A stretch of 64,000 bases of DNA. It comes from an uncultured Lachnospiraceae bacterium. GTDB lineage: Bacteria; Bacillota; Clostridia; Lachnospirales; Lachnospiraceae. The notes under the pieces are model-generated. The model did no database searches. It saw only the letters and a program-made list of their open reading frames with translations, and was not told where the DNA came from. The position numbers and the translations under genes were made by a program. This document shows, in pieces, positions 33,861 to 44,800 of this stretch (positions are counted from its first letter, which is position 1; each line of letters begins with the position of its first letter). The DNA lies in assembly GCA_934351835.1 (NCBI GenBank), contig CAKRJP010000010.1:40854-104853 (forward strand), read 5' to 3'.

Positions 33861-35163
33861 CTTCTATCGCCTCTTTCTTCAAATACTTCTTGATCATACC
33901 TACCAGATACAAAGATCCCAGACAGTAGATCATACCATCCTCTCTTCGTTCTTTTTCTGCCGTTTCCAGTGCATCCGAAAGTTCTTTGCAGCAAATAACC
34001 TTTGCATCTGTATATTTTATAAATATCTCCGCAAGTTCTTCTGCCGGTACTCTTCTGTCGTCCTTAATCTCAGTGACAATGTAGGTACATGCTTTCAAAT
34101 TCTCGCACAGATATTCTATCATCTGTTCATATTTTTTATCCGTCACCGCCGAAAATACGATGACCGGTTCTTCTTTTTCTTTTAATAAATGAATACTTTC
34201 CACAAATGCACGGATAGCTCCCGGATTGTGGGCTCCATCTATCATCAGATGTTCCGTTATCTGTTCCATCCTGCCGTCCCAGTGGATCGATGCGATCGCA
34301 TCTGCCCAATTTTCTACAGCACAGGCCTCGTCTCTCAGCAGATATTCTGCTGCTTCTAATGCAAGTTCTGCATTCATCACCTGATAATATCCGCAGAACG
34401 GTACTCTGAAGATAACACTTTTATCATAAGCATTACTTCTGGAAAATGCAATATATTTCCGGCCAACTTCCTGGATTTCAAACGCATTTTTCGTGATTTC
34501 TCTACAAGGTGCGTGCATTTCTTCTGCTTTTTTCCGAATCACCTCTGAAGCCTTTTTATCACTTCCGTCAAAAAATATCGGAACATTTTCTTTTATGATT
34601 CCTGCTTTTTCACCCGCAATCTCTTCAATTGTATTTCCTAAGATTGCCGTGTGATCAAGACTTATGGAAGTAATGATATCCAGCACCGGATGTTCCACAC
34701 AATTTGTGCAGTCCAGCCTTCCGCCCAGTCCCGTCTCAAGGACAATATACTCTACATCACTTCGGGCAAACGCCAGCATTCCCATTCCAAACAAAAATTC
34801 AAAATAAGAGGGATGACCTGATCCCTCTTCTTCCATCCGGCGGGCCACGCTGACCGCTTGATTAAATATTTCTGTAAAGCTTTCGTCACTGATCTGCTCG
34901 TTATCCACACGAATCCTCTCATTTAAGCAAACCAGATGCGGAGAAGTAAAGAATCCGGTTCTTTTCCCCTCCTGCATCAGAATTGCCTGGATGTATGCGC
35001 ATACAGATCCTTTTCCATTGGTTCCGGCCACATGGATGATCTTTTTATCCATGCCCGGATTTCCAAGGCGCTTTAAATATTCTCTTGTGTGATGCAGCGG
35101 ATGTTTCTTTGTAAATTTGGGAAGTTCTTCGATATATTCTACCGCTCCCTGATAATCAAACAT
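33847..35163 (-). CDS. folC: Folylpolyglutamate synthase / dihydrofolate synthase
   Basis: About 438 residues of the Mur ligase family. P-loop HVAGTNGKGSVCAYIQAIL, then TGFFTSPHLVCLNERIRV, ETGLGGRLDCTN and HLMIDGAHNPGAIRAFVES are typical of FolC. It adds glutamate to folates (and to dihydropteroate when bifunctional). The ATG at 35163 follows TAGGAG with 8 nt spacing. It is 14 nt after the LtaS-like gene. Confidence 0.92.
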   Translation of the reverse strand: MFDYQGAVEYIEELPKFTKKHPLHHTREYLKRLGNPGMDKKIIHVAGTNGKGSVCAYIQAILMQEGKRTGFFTSPHLVCLNERIRVDNEQISDESFTEIFNQAVSVARRMEEEGSGHPSYFEFLFGMGMLAFARSDVEYIVLETGLGGRLDCTNCVEHPVLDIITSISLDHTAILGNTIEEIAGEKAGIIKENVPIFFDGSDKKASEVIRKKAEEMHAPCREITKNAFEIQEVGRKYIAFSRSNAYDKSVIFRVPFCGYYQVMNAELALEAAEYLLRDEACAVENWADAIASIHWDGRMEQITEHLMIDGAHNPGAIRAFVESIHLLKEKEEPVIVFSAVTDKKYEQMIEYLCENLKACTYIVTEIKDDRRVPAEELAEIFIKYTDAKVICCKELSDALETAEKERREDGMIYCLGSLYLVGMIKKYLKKEAIEDAEF

Positions 35164-35177
35164 CGTTAACACTCCTA

Positions 35178-37397
35178 TTAATCATCATTCTCCTGATCTA
35201 CCCAAGATTTCGTCTTATCTGTGCCGGTTCCTTCTTTGCATGTCAGTGTTCCATTATTATAAACATAGTAATCGGAACGGCGGAAAGTCGTATTACTTGA
35301 TCCCATCTGTCTGACACTGATCACATCTCCGTCTTTCAATGTTGTATCCGACAGATCAATCCTTGTATTATTTAAAAACTTGCTGTCTTGTTTCTCTCCA
35401 TTGACAAAAACTTTACTCTGCTTTGTAAAGTTCTCCCCGTAGAGACTGTATCCATTGTCCAGCTCCGGCACGATCTTATTTAATGTAACATCCCGGACTC
35501 CCATGACCATATGGCCTTTTGTGAATGGCTTTTCTTCTCCATCGTAAACATATTCATTACCATACAGCATATCATACTGCAAAAGTTCCAGATCTGACAG
35601 ATAACTCTTCGTCTTTCTTCTCTGCTGATGATAATTAAATATTGTGCCGGAATGAATATCCAGACGATCAAATACTTCTGACATAATCTGGTAGGAAGTA
35701 ATGTTCTTATCTTCTTGCTTCAGTCCGATATTATCCCAGATCACATAGTTTGTGTTGTAAAGATATCTGCTCTTCAAATCTTCTGCGGTTAGGCCCATCG
35801 TTGGCAAATGATCTCCGTAAAATACAACAACTGTCGGCTCTCCACGTTTTTCAATTGCTTTGATCAGGTTTCCTGCAAACTGATCCATCTCATAGACCTG
35901 GTTCACATAATATTCCCATTTATTTTTCTTAGCTTCGTCTTCAATACCTTCCACACGGATTCTCGGATTGGCAATTACCTGTTCCTCCGGATAATCTCCA
36001 TGCCCCTGTACACTGACGGTAAAGACAAAATCCTGTCCCTCTGTGGTGTCCATGGCCTCCATGATGTGCTGTACCAGAACAGAATCTTTTGCCCATCCAT
36101 TCTCTGTTGTCTGTAAGATGTTCATGAACTCCTTACTTGTAAAAGTATCGAACCCTATATTATTAAATACTCTCGCTCTACTATAGAAATTACCACCATT
36201 GTTATGAAGTGCATGAGTTCCATATCCCAGTGATGCCAGAGCAGTCGCCGCGCTTTCACTTGTCTGATTCTTAAGGACCGTCTTATATGGATATTCTCCC
36301 GGTCCGAAGAATCTCATGCTCATACCAGTCAGTACTTCAAATTCTGTATTAGCTGTTCCTGCACCTACAGACGGTACCTTGAAATATCCCGAAGAATAAT
36401 TCTTATACATCTCATGCAGGTTCGGGCACGCATCTTTCGATGTAGTAAAGAACTCGGCCTCATCTACATCAAAGTATGACTCTAACTGTACAAAAAGGAT
36501 ATTCGGTCTGGCGCCTTCCGCTCTTCCGGTTTCACTCTTTGTTATCTCACCGTTGTTACTGATTTTGGCAATTGCTTCCTTGCTGTAACCATTAGGCTCC
36601 GTAATACCTGTATTGAACACACTTGCCATAAAGCAGTATGGAAGGCCGTAATCTTCATAAGCGAACGCAATATTTCCAAAATAAGTAGACACAATACGTT
36701 TGTCAATCGCTACATTCGTGATCGTACTGTAAGCCAGTGCACACACGGCAATTCCAACGACCGCCCACACACGGTGTAATTTTCCTTCATACTGACCACC
36801 ACGTCTCCACATTGAAATAATCCATACAACAACAGCCACGATTCCCACGCAAAGTACAATCAGCTCAAAAGAATTAAAATAATTATTGATCAGTGACACT
36901 GCATCTTTTGCTACTTTCAGATCCTGTGCGTTAAACGGAGTGACACGTTTCATCAACATATATCCATTTGCAACACCCAGAACCATCCACAGGACACTGA
37001 TCAGGATTCTGGTAAATACCCTTCGCCTGAACAGATACACAATGGAAAATGTAACAAATATCATAAATGCATTATATAAAAATACCAGTGGCGTACCGAC
37101 CATATATTGCCATGCCGCGATCAGTGAATGTCTGGATATTGCCTCTATTGCAAGGTTGATCAGACATGCAAGCAGTGCATGGAATACGACCGAAAATCGG
37201 TTCATGAACTGATATACTGGTTTCATCTTCTTGGCGAACGCACTGTTTTGGCGCTCTTCTAAAATTCTTTTACGTCGTTCTTTTCTGGCTTTGTAATACT
37301 CTTTTATGTCTTCTTTTTTTAAATTTTTTAACTTATGAAACGCCCCTTTAATATCAGGCTTCTTTATTTTAAAATGCTTAATATTAATTTTTTTCAT
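35178..37397 (-). CDS. LtaS-family phosphoglycerol transferase
   Basis: 739 residues. A basic cytoplasmic N-terminus (many KK/KR, 1-60) precedes about five membrane segments (60-240) and an extracellular sulfatase-fold domain (about 295-600). Metal and catalytic landmarks are ILFVQLESYFD, VGAGTANTEFEVLTGMSM (catalytic Thr) and VVFYGDHLPTMG. A C-terminal extension of about 100 residues is beta-rich. It likely builds polyglycerol-phosphate (lipoteichoic acid) or transfers phosphoglycerol to another polymer; which one cannot be said. Confidence 0.87.
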   Translation of the reverse strand: MKKINIKHFKIKKPDIKGAFHKLKNLKKEDIKEYYKARKERRKRILEERQNSAFAKKMKPVYQFMNRFSVVFHALLACLINLAIEAISRHSLIAAWQYMVGTPLVFLYNAFMIFVTFSIVYLFRRRVFTRILISVLWMVLGVANGYMLMKRVTPFNAQDLKVAKDAVSLINNYFNSFELIVLCVGIVAVVVWIISMWRRGGQYEGKLHRVWAVVGIAVCALAYSTITNVAIDKRIVSTYFGNIAFAYEDYGLPYCFMASVFNTGITEPNGYSKEAIAKISNNGEITKSETGRAEGARPNILFVQLESYFDVDEAEFFTTSKDACPNLHEMYKNYSSGYFKVPSVGAGTANTEFEVLTGMSMRFFGPGEYPYKTVLKNQTSESAATALASLGYGTHALHNNGGNFYSRARVFNNIGFDTFTSKEFMNILQTTENGWAKDSVLVQHIMEAMDTTEGQDFVFTVSVQGHGDYPEEQVIANPRIRVEGIEDEAKKNKWEYYVNQVYEMDQFAGNLIKAIEKRGEPTVVVFYGDHLPTMGLTAEDLKSRYLYNTNYVIWDNIGLKQEDKNITSYQIMSEVFDRLDIHSGTIFNYHQQRRKTKSYLSDLELLQYDMLYGNEYVYDGEEKPFTKGHMVMGVRDVTLNKIVPELDNGYSLYGENFTKQSKVFVNGEKQDSKFLNNTRIDLSDTTLKDGDVISVRQMGSSNTTFRRSDYYVYNNGTLTCKEGTGTDKTKSWVDQENDD

Positions 37398-37419
37398 ATT
37401 CTCTCAACTCTCAAGTATA

Positions 37420-37453
37420 CCTCGGAATCTCCTTTTTATAGGAGTCTCCGAGG
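37420..37453. terminator. Hairpin between valS and the LtaS-like gene
   Basis: CCTCGG with TCTCC on one side and GGAG with CCGAGG on the other form an almost perfect stem of about 13 bp. The T-run on the minus side is weak, so it may only partly terminate valS transcription. Confidence 0.45.
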
Positions 37454-37467
37454 TTATCTCTTATCTG

Positions 37468-40122
37468 TTATGCACGGTTTTTCAGTCCGTCAAGTCTCTC
37501 TTTTACCTGTTCCAACATCTGTGTATATTTTTCCAGCTTGTCACGTTCTGCCTGAACCTTTGCTTCCGGTGCTTTGCTTACGAATTTCTCGTTGTTCAGC
37601 ATACCGTTGGCACGTGCGATCTCTTTGTTCAGTTTTTCTTCTTCTTTTGTCAGACGCTCAATCTCCTGCTCAAAGTCGATCAGCTCTTCCAGCGGAAGAT
37701 ATACAGTCGCATCCGGAACCACAATGGATACCGCATCTTCTGCAATACCACTCTTGTCTTTCTGAATCACCAGATTGTTCAGTGCTGCCATATTCTGTGC
37801 TGCATGACTCAACATTGCAAGACCTGATCCAAGCTGTTCGTCCTCGCATACAACATAAGCCGTTGCTTTCTTTGAATTCGGAACGTTCATCTCTGCACGA
37901 ACATTACGGATACCACGGATGATGTTCTTATAATGCTCTACGATATTCTCTGCGATTGGGAAATTCCAGCCTTTTTCATATACCGGCCACTCTGACATCA
38001 TCAGGGACTCTTCTTCCGGTACTAACTTGCTGTAGATTTCTTCTGTAACGAATGGCATATATGGATGAAGCAGTTTCAGAGATTTCTTCAATACTTCTCT
38101 CAATGTCCACAATGCATCGTTTGCACCCTGCGGATCTTCCTCGGCATGGTAAATACGATATTTTGCGATTTCGATATACCAGTCACAGAATTCATCCCAC
38201 AGGAAGTCATAAATCTTGGAGAGTGCGATACCAAGTTCGAACTTATCCATATTGTCTGTAACATCTTTTACCAGATTATTACATTTAGACATGATCCATC
38301 TGTCTGCAGGACGTACCGTAAAGTCTGCCGGTTTCTTCAGCTCTTTATCCCCTAAATTCATCAGGATAAATCTTGACGCATTCCATACTTTATTTGCAAA
38401 GTTACGGCTCGCCTCTACTTTTTCATTGTAGAAACGCATATCATTACCAGGTGCATTACCTGTGATCAATGTCATACGAAGTGCATCGGCACCGTACTGG
38501 TCGATAATATCCAGTGGATCGATACCATTTCCAAGAGACTTACTCATCTTACGTCCCTGGGAATCTCTTACCAGTCCGTGGATAAATACAGTGTTAAATG
38601 GTGCCTTTCCAGTGTGTGCGTATCCTGAGAATACCATACGGATTACCCAGAAGAAAATGATATCGTAACCTGTTACCAACACATCTGTCGGATAGAAGTA
38701 ATCCAGATCCTCTGTCTGCTCCGGCCAGCCAAGTGTTGAGAATGGCCACAGCGCAGATGAGAACCATGTATCCAGCGTATCTTCGTCCTGTGTGAAGTGC
38801 TTGCATCCACATTTCGGGCAAACTTCCGGCATCTCCTTTGCAACTACGATCTCGCCGCAGTCATCACAATAGTAAGCCGGGATTCTGTGACCCCACCAGA
38901 TCTGTCTTGAAATACACCAGTCACGGATATTCTCTAACCAGTGCAAATAAATCTTGTCAAATCTCTCCGGTACAAACTTAAGTTCTCCTGTCTTGATCGC
39001 ATTGATCGCCGGTTTTGCCAGCTCTTCCATCTTAACAAACCACTGCTGTTTTACCAATGGTTCTACGGTTGTACCACATCTGTCATGTGTACCTACATTA
39101 TGAGAATGCGGAACAACTTTTACAAGGTATCCCTGCTCGTCTAATTCTTTTACGATCAGCTTTCTTGCCTCGTAACGGTCCATACCCTCGTATTTTCCAC
39201 CGTTAGCGTTGATCGTCGCATCATCGTTCATGATGTTGATCTCCGGAAGATCATGACGTTTTCCAACTTCAAAGTCGTTAGGGTCATGTGCCGGTGTGAT
39301 CTTAACCGCACCTGTTCCAAATTCTTTATCTACATAATAATCTGCAACAATTGGGATCTCACGTCCTACTAATGGAAGTACAACGTTCTTTCCTACGATG
39401 TCTTTGTATCTCTCATCATCCGGATGAACTGCAATTGCAGTATCTCCAAGCATTGTCTCCGGTCTTGTTGTAGCAATCTCAAGGTAGTCATCTGTTCCTA
39501 CGATCGGATATTTGATATGCCAGAAGAATCCGTCCTGCTCTTCATGCTCTACCTCTGCGTCTGAAAGGGATGTCTTACATACCGGACACCAGTTAATGAT
39601 TCTGGATCCTTTGTAGATAAATCCTTTCTCATGCAGATTGATAAATACCTGAGAAACAGCCTTTGAACAGCCTTCGTCCATTGTGAAACGCTCTCTGTCC
39701 CAGTCGCAGGAAACACCCAGTTTCTTTAACTGAGATTCGATCGTGCCTGCGTACTCTTCTTTCCACTGCCAGGTTCTCTCTAAGAATTTCTCACGTCCCA
39801 GTTCTTTCTTATCGATACCTTCTTCTTTTAACTGGTTCGTAACCTTAACCTCAGTAGAGATCGCAGCGTGGTCTGTTCCCGGTACCCACAGTGCATTATA
39901 GCCCTGCATTCTCTTGTAACGGATAATGATATCCTGAAGAGTGTTGTCCAATGCATGTCCCATATGCAGCTTACCTGTGATGTTCGGCGGCGGCATAACG
40001 GTCGTAAATGGTTTCTTACTTCTGTCTACTTCGGCGTGGAAATATTTATTCTCACACCATTTGTCATACAGCTTTTCTTCAATCGCTTTCGGATTGTAAG
40101 TTGTCTCAAGATTTTGACTCAT
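37468..40122 (-). CDS. valS: Valyl-tRNA synthetase
   Basis: 884 residues, class I synthetase. HIGH-type motif [19 protein letters not shown], zinc-like cysteines in [10 protein letters not shown] and [15 protein letters not shown] motif [17 protein letters not shown], and a C-terminal coiled coil ([20 protein letters not shown]). Charges tRNA-Val. Controlled by the T-box leader upstream. Confidence 0.96.
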   Translation of the reverse strand: MSQNLETTYNPKAIEEKLYDKWCENKYFHAEVDRSKKPFTTVMPPPNITGKLHMGHALDNTLQDIIIRYKRMQGYNALWVPGTDHAAISTEVKVTNQLKEEGIDKKELGREKFLERTWQWKEEYAGTIESQLKKLGVSCDWDRERFTMDEGCSKAVSQVFINLHEKGFIYKGSRIINWCPVCKTSLSDAEVEHEEQDGFFWHIKYPIVGTDDYLEIATTRPETMLGDTAIAVHPDDERYKDIVGKNVVLPLVGREIPIVADYYVDKEFGTGAVKITPAHDPNDFEVGKRHDLPEINIMNDDATINANGGKYEGMDRYEARKLIVKELDEQGYLVKVVPHSHNVGTHDRCGTTVEPLVKQQWFVKMEELAKPAINAIKTGELKFVPERFDKIYLHWLENIRDWCISRQIWWGHRIPAYYCDDCGEIVVAKEMPEVCPKCGCKHFTQDEDTLDTWFSSALWPFSTLGWPEQTEDLDYFYPTDVLVTGYDIIFFWVIRMVFSGYAHTGKAPFNTVFIHGLVRDSQGRKMSKSLGNGIDPLDIIDQYGADALRMTLITGNAPGNDMRFYNEKVEASRNFANKVWNASRFILMNLGDKELKKPADFTVRPADRWIMSKCNNLVKDVTDNMDKFELGIALSKIYDFLWDEFCDWYIEIAKYRIYHAEEDPQGANDALWTLREVLKKSLKLLHPYMPFVTEEIYSKLVPEEESLMMSEWPVYEKGWNFPIAENIVEHYKNIIRGIRNVRAEMNVPNSKKATAYVVCEDEQLGSGLAMLSHAAQNMAALNNLVIQKDKSGIAEDAVSIVVPDATVYLPLEELIDFEQEIERLTKEEEKLNKEIARANGMLNNEKFVSKAPEAKVQAERDKLEKYTQMLEQVKERLDGLKNRA

Positions 40123-40189
40123 ACTTTTCTCCTCACAAATTCTCTATTCACAGATTTCTCAACATGTTGCCGGGCGTTCTCCATGAAAA

Positions 40190-40487
40190 GTAAAATCGCC
40201 CTTTAACTCGTAAAGGGCGACTATATCGCGGTACCACCTTTATTCATATAGAATATCTTCTATATCTTATCTTATTCTATAACGTGAACGATTCCGTGAT
40301 AACCTATCTATTATATATCCATATATCCTTCAGTCACCCAGCTCCAAAGCTACCTTCTGCATGCTGTCTCCTTAAGCGCCTCTCAACCTCCGGGCGTCTC
40401 TCTCTGTCAGGTCAGTAATGCATACTCCTCTTTTTCAATGCCTTTAAAAAAATATATTTAAATAAGAAGTCCACTACACGTGAACTA
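40190..40487 (-). promoter_or_regulatory. T-box riboswitch of valS
   Basis: The T-box sequence GGTGGTACCGCG lies at 40227-40238 on the minus strand, followed by a terminator TCGCCCTTTA..TAAAGGGCGA with TTTTA (40190-40220). The leader is about 300 nt with the expected stem I region. Uncharged tRNA-Val should pair with the T-box bulge and prevent termination. A GTA near AAGGTAGC in stem I could be the valine specifier, but I am not certain. Confidence 0.9.
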
Positions 40488-40493
40488 ACACAT

Positions 40494-40522
40494 ATCATAG
40501 CCACGGAAGCCCGATTTGTCAA
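40494..40522 (-). promoter_or_regulatory. valS promoter
   Basis: TTGACA (40517-40522) and TATGAT (40494-40499), 17 bp apart on the minus strand. Start point near 40487. Confidence 0.8.
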
Positions 40523-40570
40523 GCTGTTCAAGGAATTTTCACAAACTCTTAAGGAATAGACCGGACCAGC

Positions 40571-41515
40571 TTAGATCAGGGCAAAACTCTTCATGATGTA
40601 AAGCCACATCGTCAGGGAAAATGCACTGAATAGTGTTGTGAGCATGACAACACTGGATGAAAGCGTGCCTTCATGTCCCATATTCTTTGCCATAACGAAG
40701 CAGCTTACTGTTGTTGCAGAACCCAGCATCACTAAGATTGCCACCAGTTCTTCTCTTCTAAATCCCAGTGCCACTGCGATCGGCAGGAAGATTCCGGCAT
40801 AACCGAACAGTTTGATAAATGTTGCTACCAGTGCCGGTTTCAGTTTGGCAAAGGCTTTCTTAATATCAAAGGTCGCTCCCATCGCCATCAATCCCATCGG
40901 AGTTGCCATTGCCGACACATTATCTACCGTCTTTGCGGCAATTCCCATCAACGGCAGTTTCAGCGCCGACCACACCAGACCCACAACGATTCCGATAATG
41001 ATCGGGTTCTTCGCAATGCCGATCAACGTCTTCTTCAACATTTTCTTGTCCAAACCATTACTCTCCGGCTGGAAGAATGACAGAACCGCTACCGCCATCA
41101 CATTGTAAAGCGGCACACTTCCGATGATCATAAGAGGTGCCATTCCCGCGTCCCCGTAAATGTTCTGGATAAACGCAATTCCAAGAAGTGCCGCACTGCT
41201 ACGGTAAGAAGACTGTATAAATTCTCCCCGGATAGTCTTGTCTTTCCAAAGGCATGAGATCAGGGCAGAAATCGTGATGCTGATCAATGTTACCACAAAA
41301 CAGAACAGCACAAACTTCATATTCCACACTTCGCTGAAATCCACCGTCGCCAGGTCCTTGAATAACAATACCGGTAACGGCACCAGGAATACGAATTTGT
41401 TCATCCTGGATGCAAACAGATCGTCGATCCATCCTAATTTATGAAAGAACAGTCCCAGTACCATCAAAAGGAATACCGGGACGGTTGCATTTAAACTAAA
41501 AATCAAATTGTCCAT
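40571..41515 (-). CDS. AEC-family transporter (auxin efflux carrier type)
   Basis: 314 residues with about ten membrane segments. Features of the AEC (PIN-like) family: LNATVPVFLLMVLGLFFHKL at the start, GIAFIQNIYGDAGMAPLMII in the middle and LGSATTVSCFVMAKNMGHEG near the end. Members export malate, lactate or amino-acid-like anions. A promoter precedes it. Single gene. Confidence 0.88.
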   Translation of the reverse strand: MDNLIFSLNATVPVFLLMVLGLFFHKLGWIDDLFASRMNKFVFLVPLPVLLFKDLATVDFSEVWNMKFVLFCFVVTLISITISALISCLWKDKTIRGEFIQSSYRSSAALLGIAFIQNIYGDAGMAPLMIIGSVPLYNVMAVAVLSFFQPESNGLDKKMLKKTLIGIAKNPIIIGIVVGLVWSALKLPLMGIAAKTVDNVSAMATPMGLMAMGATFDIKKAFAKLKPALVATFIKLFGYAGIFLPIAVALGFRREELVAILVMLGSATTVSCFVMAKNMGHEGTLSSSVVMLTTLFSAFSLTMWLYIMKSFALI

Positions 41516-41567
41516 TTTCTTTTGAACCTTTCTCTACTTCTCATTCCTACTTTCAACAGTTATATAT

Positions 41568-41595
41568 ACTATACTTCTGTCGAAAGCTGCGTCAA
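41568..41595 (-). promoter_or_regulatory. Promoter of the AEC transporter
   Basis: TTGACG (41590-41595) and TATAGT (41568-41573), spacing 16 bp, minus strand. Confidence 0.55.
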
Positions 41596-41628
41596 GAGTC
41601 AGGTCCAAATTAGTCATTAATTTTTTGT

Positions 41629-42126
41629 TTACCGCAGGTACTTGCGTATCTGCGCATACGCCTGATACAGTTCTTCATACTTCACTCTGCAGTTTGCCGG
41701 ACTGGTAGATGGCAGGGTGATGATCTCTATGTCTGTCTGCGGGTAACAATATTTTTTATAAAGTGCCGCTGCTTTCGTCCCCGTGGCAAAGATTGCCTGA
41801 ATATCTGCATGTTCTAAGATCACACGCATATCGTTTGCCTTCGGATTGCGGATACTGCTGTCGTCCGCACCTTTAATCTCGCATCCTGCCAGTACATCCC
41901 AGACAGCAATTTTATTACGCTGTGCAAATGCGATTTTCTCTTCAATTGTCTCCGGAAGTGCTTCTCCGCACACATCCGACATCACTTTCCAGAAACGGTT
42001 TCTCGGATGTCCGTAGTAGAAGCCGACTTCTCTGGATTTCGGGGACGGCATCGTGCCGAGCATCAATACTCTCGACTCTTTATCATAAATGGGTTCAAAC
42101 TGATGGGTAATATATTCTGTGTCCAT
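41629..42126 (-). CDS. DNA-deoxyinosine glycosylase (UDG superfamily)
   Basis: 165 residues. The UDG-fold motifs are VLMLGTMPSPKSREVGFYYG (catalytic loop), RNRFWKVMSDV and the C-terminal TLPSTSPANCRVKYEEL. This matches the hypoxanthine-DNA glycosylase group that excises deaminated adenine. It likely works alone in base excision repair in the cytoplasm. It begins 15 nt after the threonine aldolase stop-side spacer order (aldolase upstream), so co-transcription is possible. Confidence 0.85.
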   Translation of the reverse strand: MDTEYITHQFEPIYDKESRVLMLGTMPSPKSREVGFYYGHPRNRFWKVMSDVCGEALPETIEEKIAFAQRNKIAVWDVLAGCEIKGADDSSIRNPKANDMRVILEHADIQAIFATGTKAAALYKKYCYPQTDIEIITLPSTSPANCRVKYEELYQAYAQIRKYLR

Positions 42127-42141
42127 ACGCTTTTCTTTCTT

Positions 42142-43167
42142 CTACAGTAACGTTTCTAATGCCTTGATATCTTCTTCCGTCGTTGCCCAGCTTGTAGCAA
42201 AACGGACAACTGTATGTGTGTCATCCAGTTTCTCCCAGAATGAAACTCTTACGTTCCGCTCCAGTTCCTTAAGTTTCTGATTCTCCAATATAATAAAAAT
42301 CTGATTTGTCGGCGAATCTATATAGAACTTATACCCTTTTTCTGCGAAGATATTCTTTAATTTCTCCGCCAGCATGATTGCATGGCGTCCTGCTTTATAA
42401 TACAGGTTATCTGTAAAAAGCGTATCAAACTGCAAGCCCAACAGCCGACCTTTTGCCAGTAGCGCACCCTTTTGCTTCACAATTGGGATGAAATGTTTCG
42501 GCATATTATTCTTTGTGAAGACAACTGCCTCTCCAAATAAGGCTCCCACTTTCGTTCCTCCGATATAGAAGACATCGCAAAGTCTCGCGATATCCGGCAA
42601 TGTCACATCTGTCTGAAGGCTCATCAGCCCATATCCAAGTCTTGCTCCATCCATGAATAACGGAATCTGGTATTCTCTGCATATTGCTGAAATGCTTTCC
42701 AGTTCTTTCAGACTATATAAGGTTCCGTACTCTGTCGGATGTGAAATGTACACCATTCCCGGGAATACCATATGCTCATGGTTTGCATCCCCGTAAAAGG
42801 TCTCCAGATATTTTTTCAGATCTCCACTTCGAATTTTTCCTTCATACTCCGGAAGTGCCAGTACCTTATGTCCTGAATGCTCGATCGCTCCCGCCTCGTG
42901 GCTGTTCACATGACCGGTCTCCGCAGACACGACTCCTTCATAGGAACTTAACAGACTGTCGATCACGACCTGGTTCGTCTGTGTCCCGCCCACCAGAAAC
43001 TGGATCTGTGCTTCCTCACATTCACAGGCCGCTTTAATCTTTTTCTTTGCGCTCTCGCAATATTCATCCATCCCATATCCCGGTGTGCTCACCAGATTGG
43101 TCTTCACTAATCTGTCCATAATCTCCGGAAGTGCACCTTCCGCATAATCACATTCAAATGCTAACAT
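42142..43167 (-). CDS. Low-specificity threonine aldolase family protein
   Basis: About 341 residues, PLP fold type I. PLP lysine in FYIGGTKVGALFGEAVV, His stacking residue in HVNSHEAGAIEHSGHKV, and DGARLGYGLMSL. It splits L-threonine or allo-threonine to glycine and acetaldehyde; related beta-eliminating lyases are the alternative. ATG at 43167 follows GTGGGGG; the longer frame start (43248) lies inside the next gene and is unlikely. Confidence 0.87.
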   Translation of the reverse strand: MLAFECDYAEGALPEIMDRLVKTNLVSTPGYGMDEYCESAKKKIKAACECEEAQIQFLVGGTQTNQVVIDSLLSSYEGVVSAETGHVNSHEAGAIEHSGHKVLALPEYEGKIRSGDLKKYLETFYGDANHEHMVFPGMVYISHPTEYGTLYSLKELESISAICREYQIPLFMDGARLGYGLMSLQTDVTLPDIARLCDVFYIGGTKVGALFGEAVVFTKNNMPKHFIPIVKQKGALLAKGRLLGLQFDTLFTDNLYYKAGRHAIMLAEKLKNIFAEKGYKFYIDSPTNQIFIILENQKLKELERNVRVSFWEKLDDTHTVVRFATSWATTEEDIKALETLL

Positions 43168-43180
43168 AATAATTCCCCCA

Positions 43181-44026
43181 CTATTTTCTAAAATTAAAAA
43201 TTTCTTTTGTATATCCCGGTTTTCCCGCATGGAGCAGGTAATTCCCAATATAGATCAGAAAAATCCCTACCAGTCCCCATACAATGTCCACACCGACAAC
43301 TGCTGCCGAAATCTCGGATGCTGTCGTTTCCGCCTCTGCCAGAACCTGTTCCATACCTGTGGCATGCAGCACTGCCTGCATCCCATACAACAAAAATAAC
43401 GGCACTGCGTTATTTACCGCATGAAACAGCATGTTGCAGAACATGTTGTTCGTCTCAAACATCAGATATCCCATAGCAATACCCAAAATACAGGTCGGGA
43501 TAAAACGCCAGATACTTCCGTGAAAGATTCCAAACACTACAGATACGATCAGAATGACCGGCCATTTCTTATGGATTCCATTCCACACACTGTTAAAAAA
43601 CGCTCCTCGAAACAGTACTTCTTCGCAGACCGCCGGCATCAATGACACAATAAAAACAGAAATCAAAAATGGTACACTGGTAAACATCTGCGAAAGTCCG
43701 GTTCCTACTTCCGTCATCTCCTGTGGAAAGAAAAATGTCACAATCATCGTGATCATTAACGTAAAAAAATAACACCCAAGCCATAATACCAATGTTCCAA
43801 ACACTTCTGTCATCTTCGGTTTTCGGAATTGAAAAACAGCTTTTAAATCAGCCCCGGAAAGCGCCGTTGTCCCAAGTCCAAGTGCCAGCAGGATCAGTTC
43901 GTTAATCGCCGCCCCGTACAACCCAAACATTCCACTCAGGTAACCACTAATTATAAATACTTCAACCGCAGCGAGGATTATCATGATAATCCCCTGCCAC
44001 GGTCTTAATAAACGTTTTTCTTTCAT
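43181..44026 (-). CDS. CPBP-family intramembrane metalloprotease
   Basis: 281 residues with about eight membrane segments. The three CPBP motifs are present: EEVLFRGAFFN (EExxxR), FGIFHGSIWRF and MLFHAVNNAVP. These proteases (type II CAAX prenyl endopeptidase-like) cleave within the membrane; bacterial ones act in peptide maturation or bacteriocin self-protection. It overlaps the sirtuin end by ATGA-like 4 nt. Substrate unknown. Confidence 0.87.
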   Translation of the reverse strand: MKEKRLLRPWQGIIMIILAAVEVFIISGYLSGMFGLYGAAINELILLALGLGTTALSGADLKAVFQFRKPKMTEVFGTLVLWLGCYFFTLMITMIVTFFFPQEMTEVGTGLSQMFTSVPFLISVFIVSLMPAVCEEVLFRGAFFNSVWNGIHKKWPVILIVSVVFGIFHGSIWRFIPTCILGIAMGYLMFETNNMFCNMLFHAVNNAVPLFLLYGMQAVLHATGMEQVLAEAETTASEISAAVVGVDIVWGLVGIFLIYIGNYLLHAGKPGYTKEIFNFRK

Positions 44027-44748
44027 ACTCTGATTGCTCCTAAAATCTCTCCGATCGGAGCTGCGATCGTAAGCTCCGCGCCGACTTCTTTTGCAGTCGC
44101 ACTCTTATTGATGACTACCAGATGTTTCCCCCTGAAATAGTCAATAAAACTTGCCGCCGGATACACCACCAGTGATGTTCCACCGATAATCAGTGTATCT
44201 GCCTGGCTGATGGCACGGATACTGTTCTGAATCACATTGGAATCCAACCCTTCTTCATACAATACAACATCCGGCTTGATAATGCCTCCACACTCACAGA
44301 GGGGTACTCCTTCTGCATTTTTCACATACTGTACATCATAAGACTTTCTGCAACGCTGGCAGTAATTTCTCATAATACTTCCATGAAGCTCGTATACAGT
44401 CTTACTTCCTGCCGCCTGATGGAGTCCGTCAATATTCTGTGTTACCACGGCACTTAATTTACCTGCCGCTTCCAACTCAGCCAGTTTCAGATGTGCTTTG
44501 TTCGGCTTTGCATCTAAAAATATCATCTTCTCTTTATAGAAATCATAGAATGCCTCCGTATGATTTACAAAGAAACTATGGCTTACCACCTGTTCCGGCG
44601 AATACTTATATCTCTGATGATAAATTCCGTCAGCACTTCGAAAGTCCGGGATACCACTCTCCGTAGATACTCCTGCACCTCCAAAAAATACAATCCGCTG
44701 ACTATCGTCTATGATCTCCTGTAATTTTGCAATCTCTGTCTCATACAT
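44023..44748 (-). CDS. cobB: NAD-dependent protein deacylase (sirtuin)
   Basis: 241 residues. Sir2 motifs: VFFGGAGVSTESGIPDFRSA, TQNIDGLHQAAGS, ELHGS with catalytic His, a four-Cys zinc site (YCQRCRKSY, LCECGG) and IIGGTSLVVYPAASF. Removes acyl groups from lysines using NAD+. The ATG at 44748 follows AGGAGGTG. In a run with the CPBP and aldolase genes. Confidence 0.92.
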   Translation of the reverse strand: MYETEIAKLQEIIDDSQRIVFFGGAGVSTESGIPDFRSADGIYHQRYKYSPEQVVSHSFFVNHTEAFYDFYKEKMIFLDAKPNKAHLKLAELEAAGKLSAVVTQNIDGLHQAAGSKTVYELHGSIMRNYCQRCRKSYDVQYVKNAEGVPLCECGGIIKPDVVLYEEGLDSNVIQNSIRAISQADTLIIGGTSLVVYPAASFIDYFRGKHLVVINKSATAKEVGAELTIAAPIGEILGAIRV

Positions 44749-44800
44749 TGTATACACCTCCTGCATGCAGTCGTCATCATATCTTCTTATTTGTAGAATG

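Noticed and set aside
40245..40262. TATAGAATATCTTCTATA resembles the prd/yedF operator
   Set aside because: It has a 6-nt instead of 5-nt spacer and lies inside the valS T-box leader, where it is better explained as an RNA stem.
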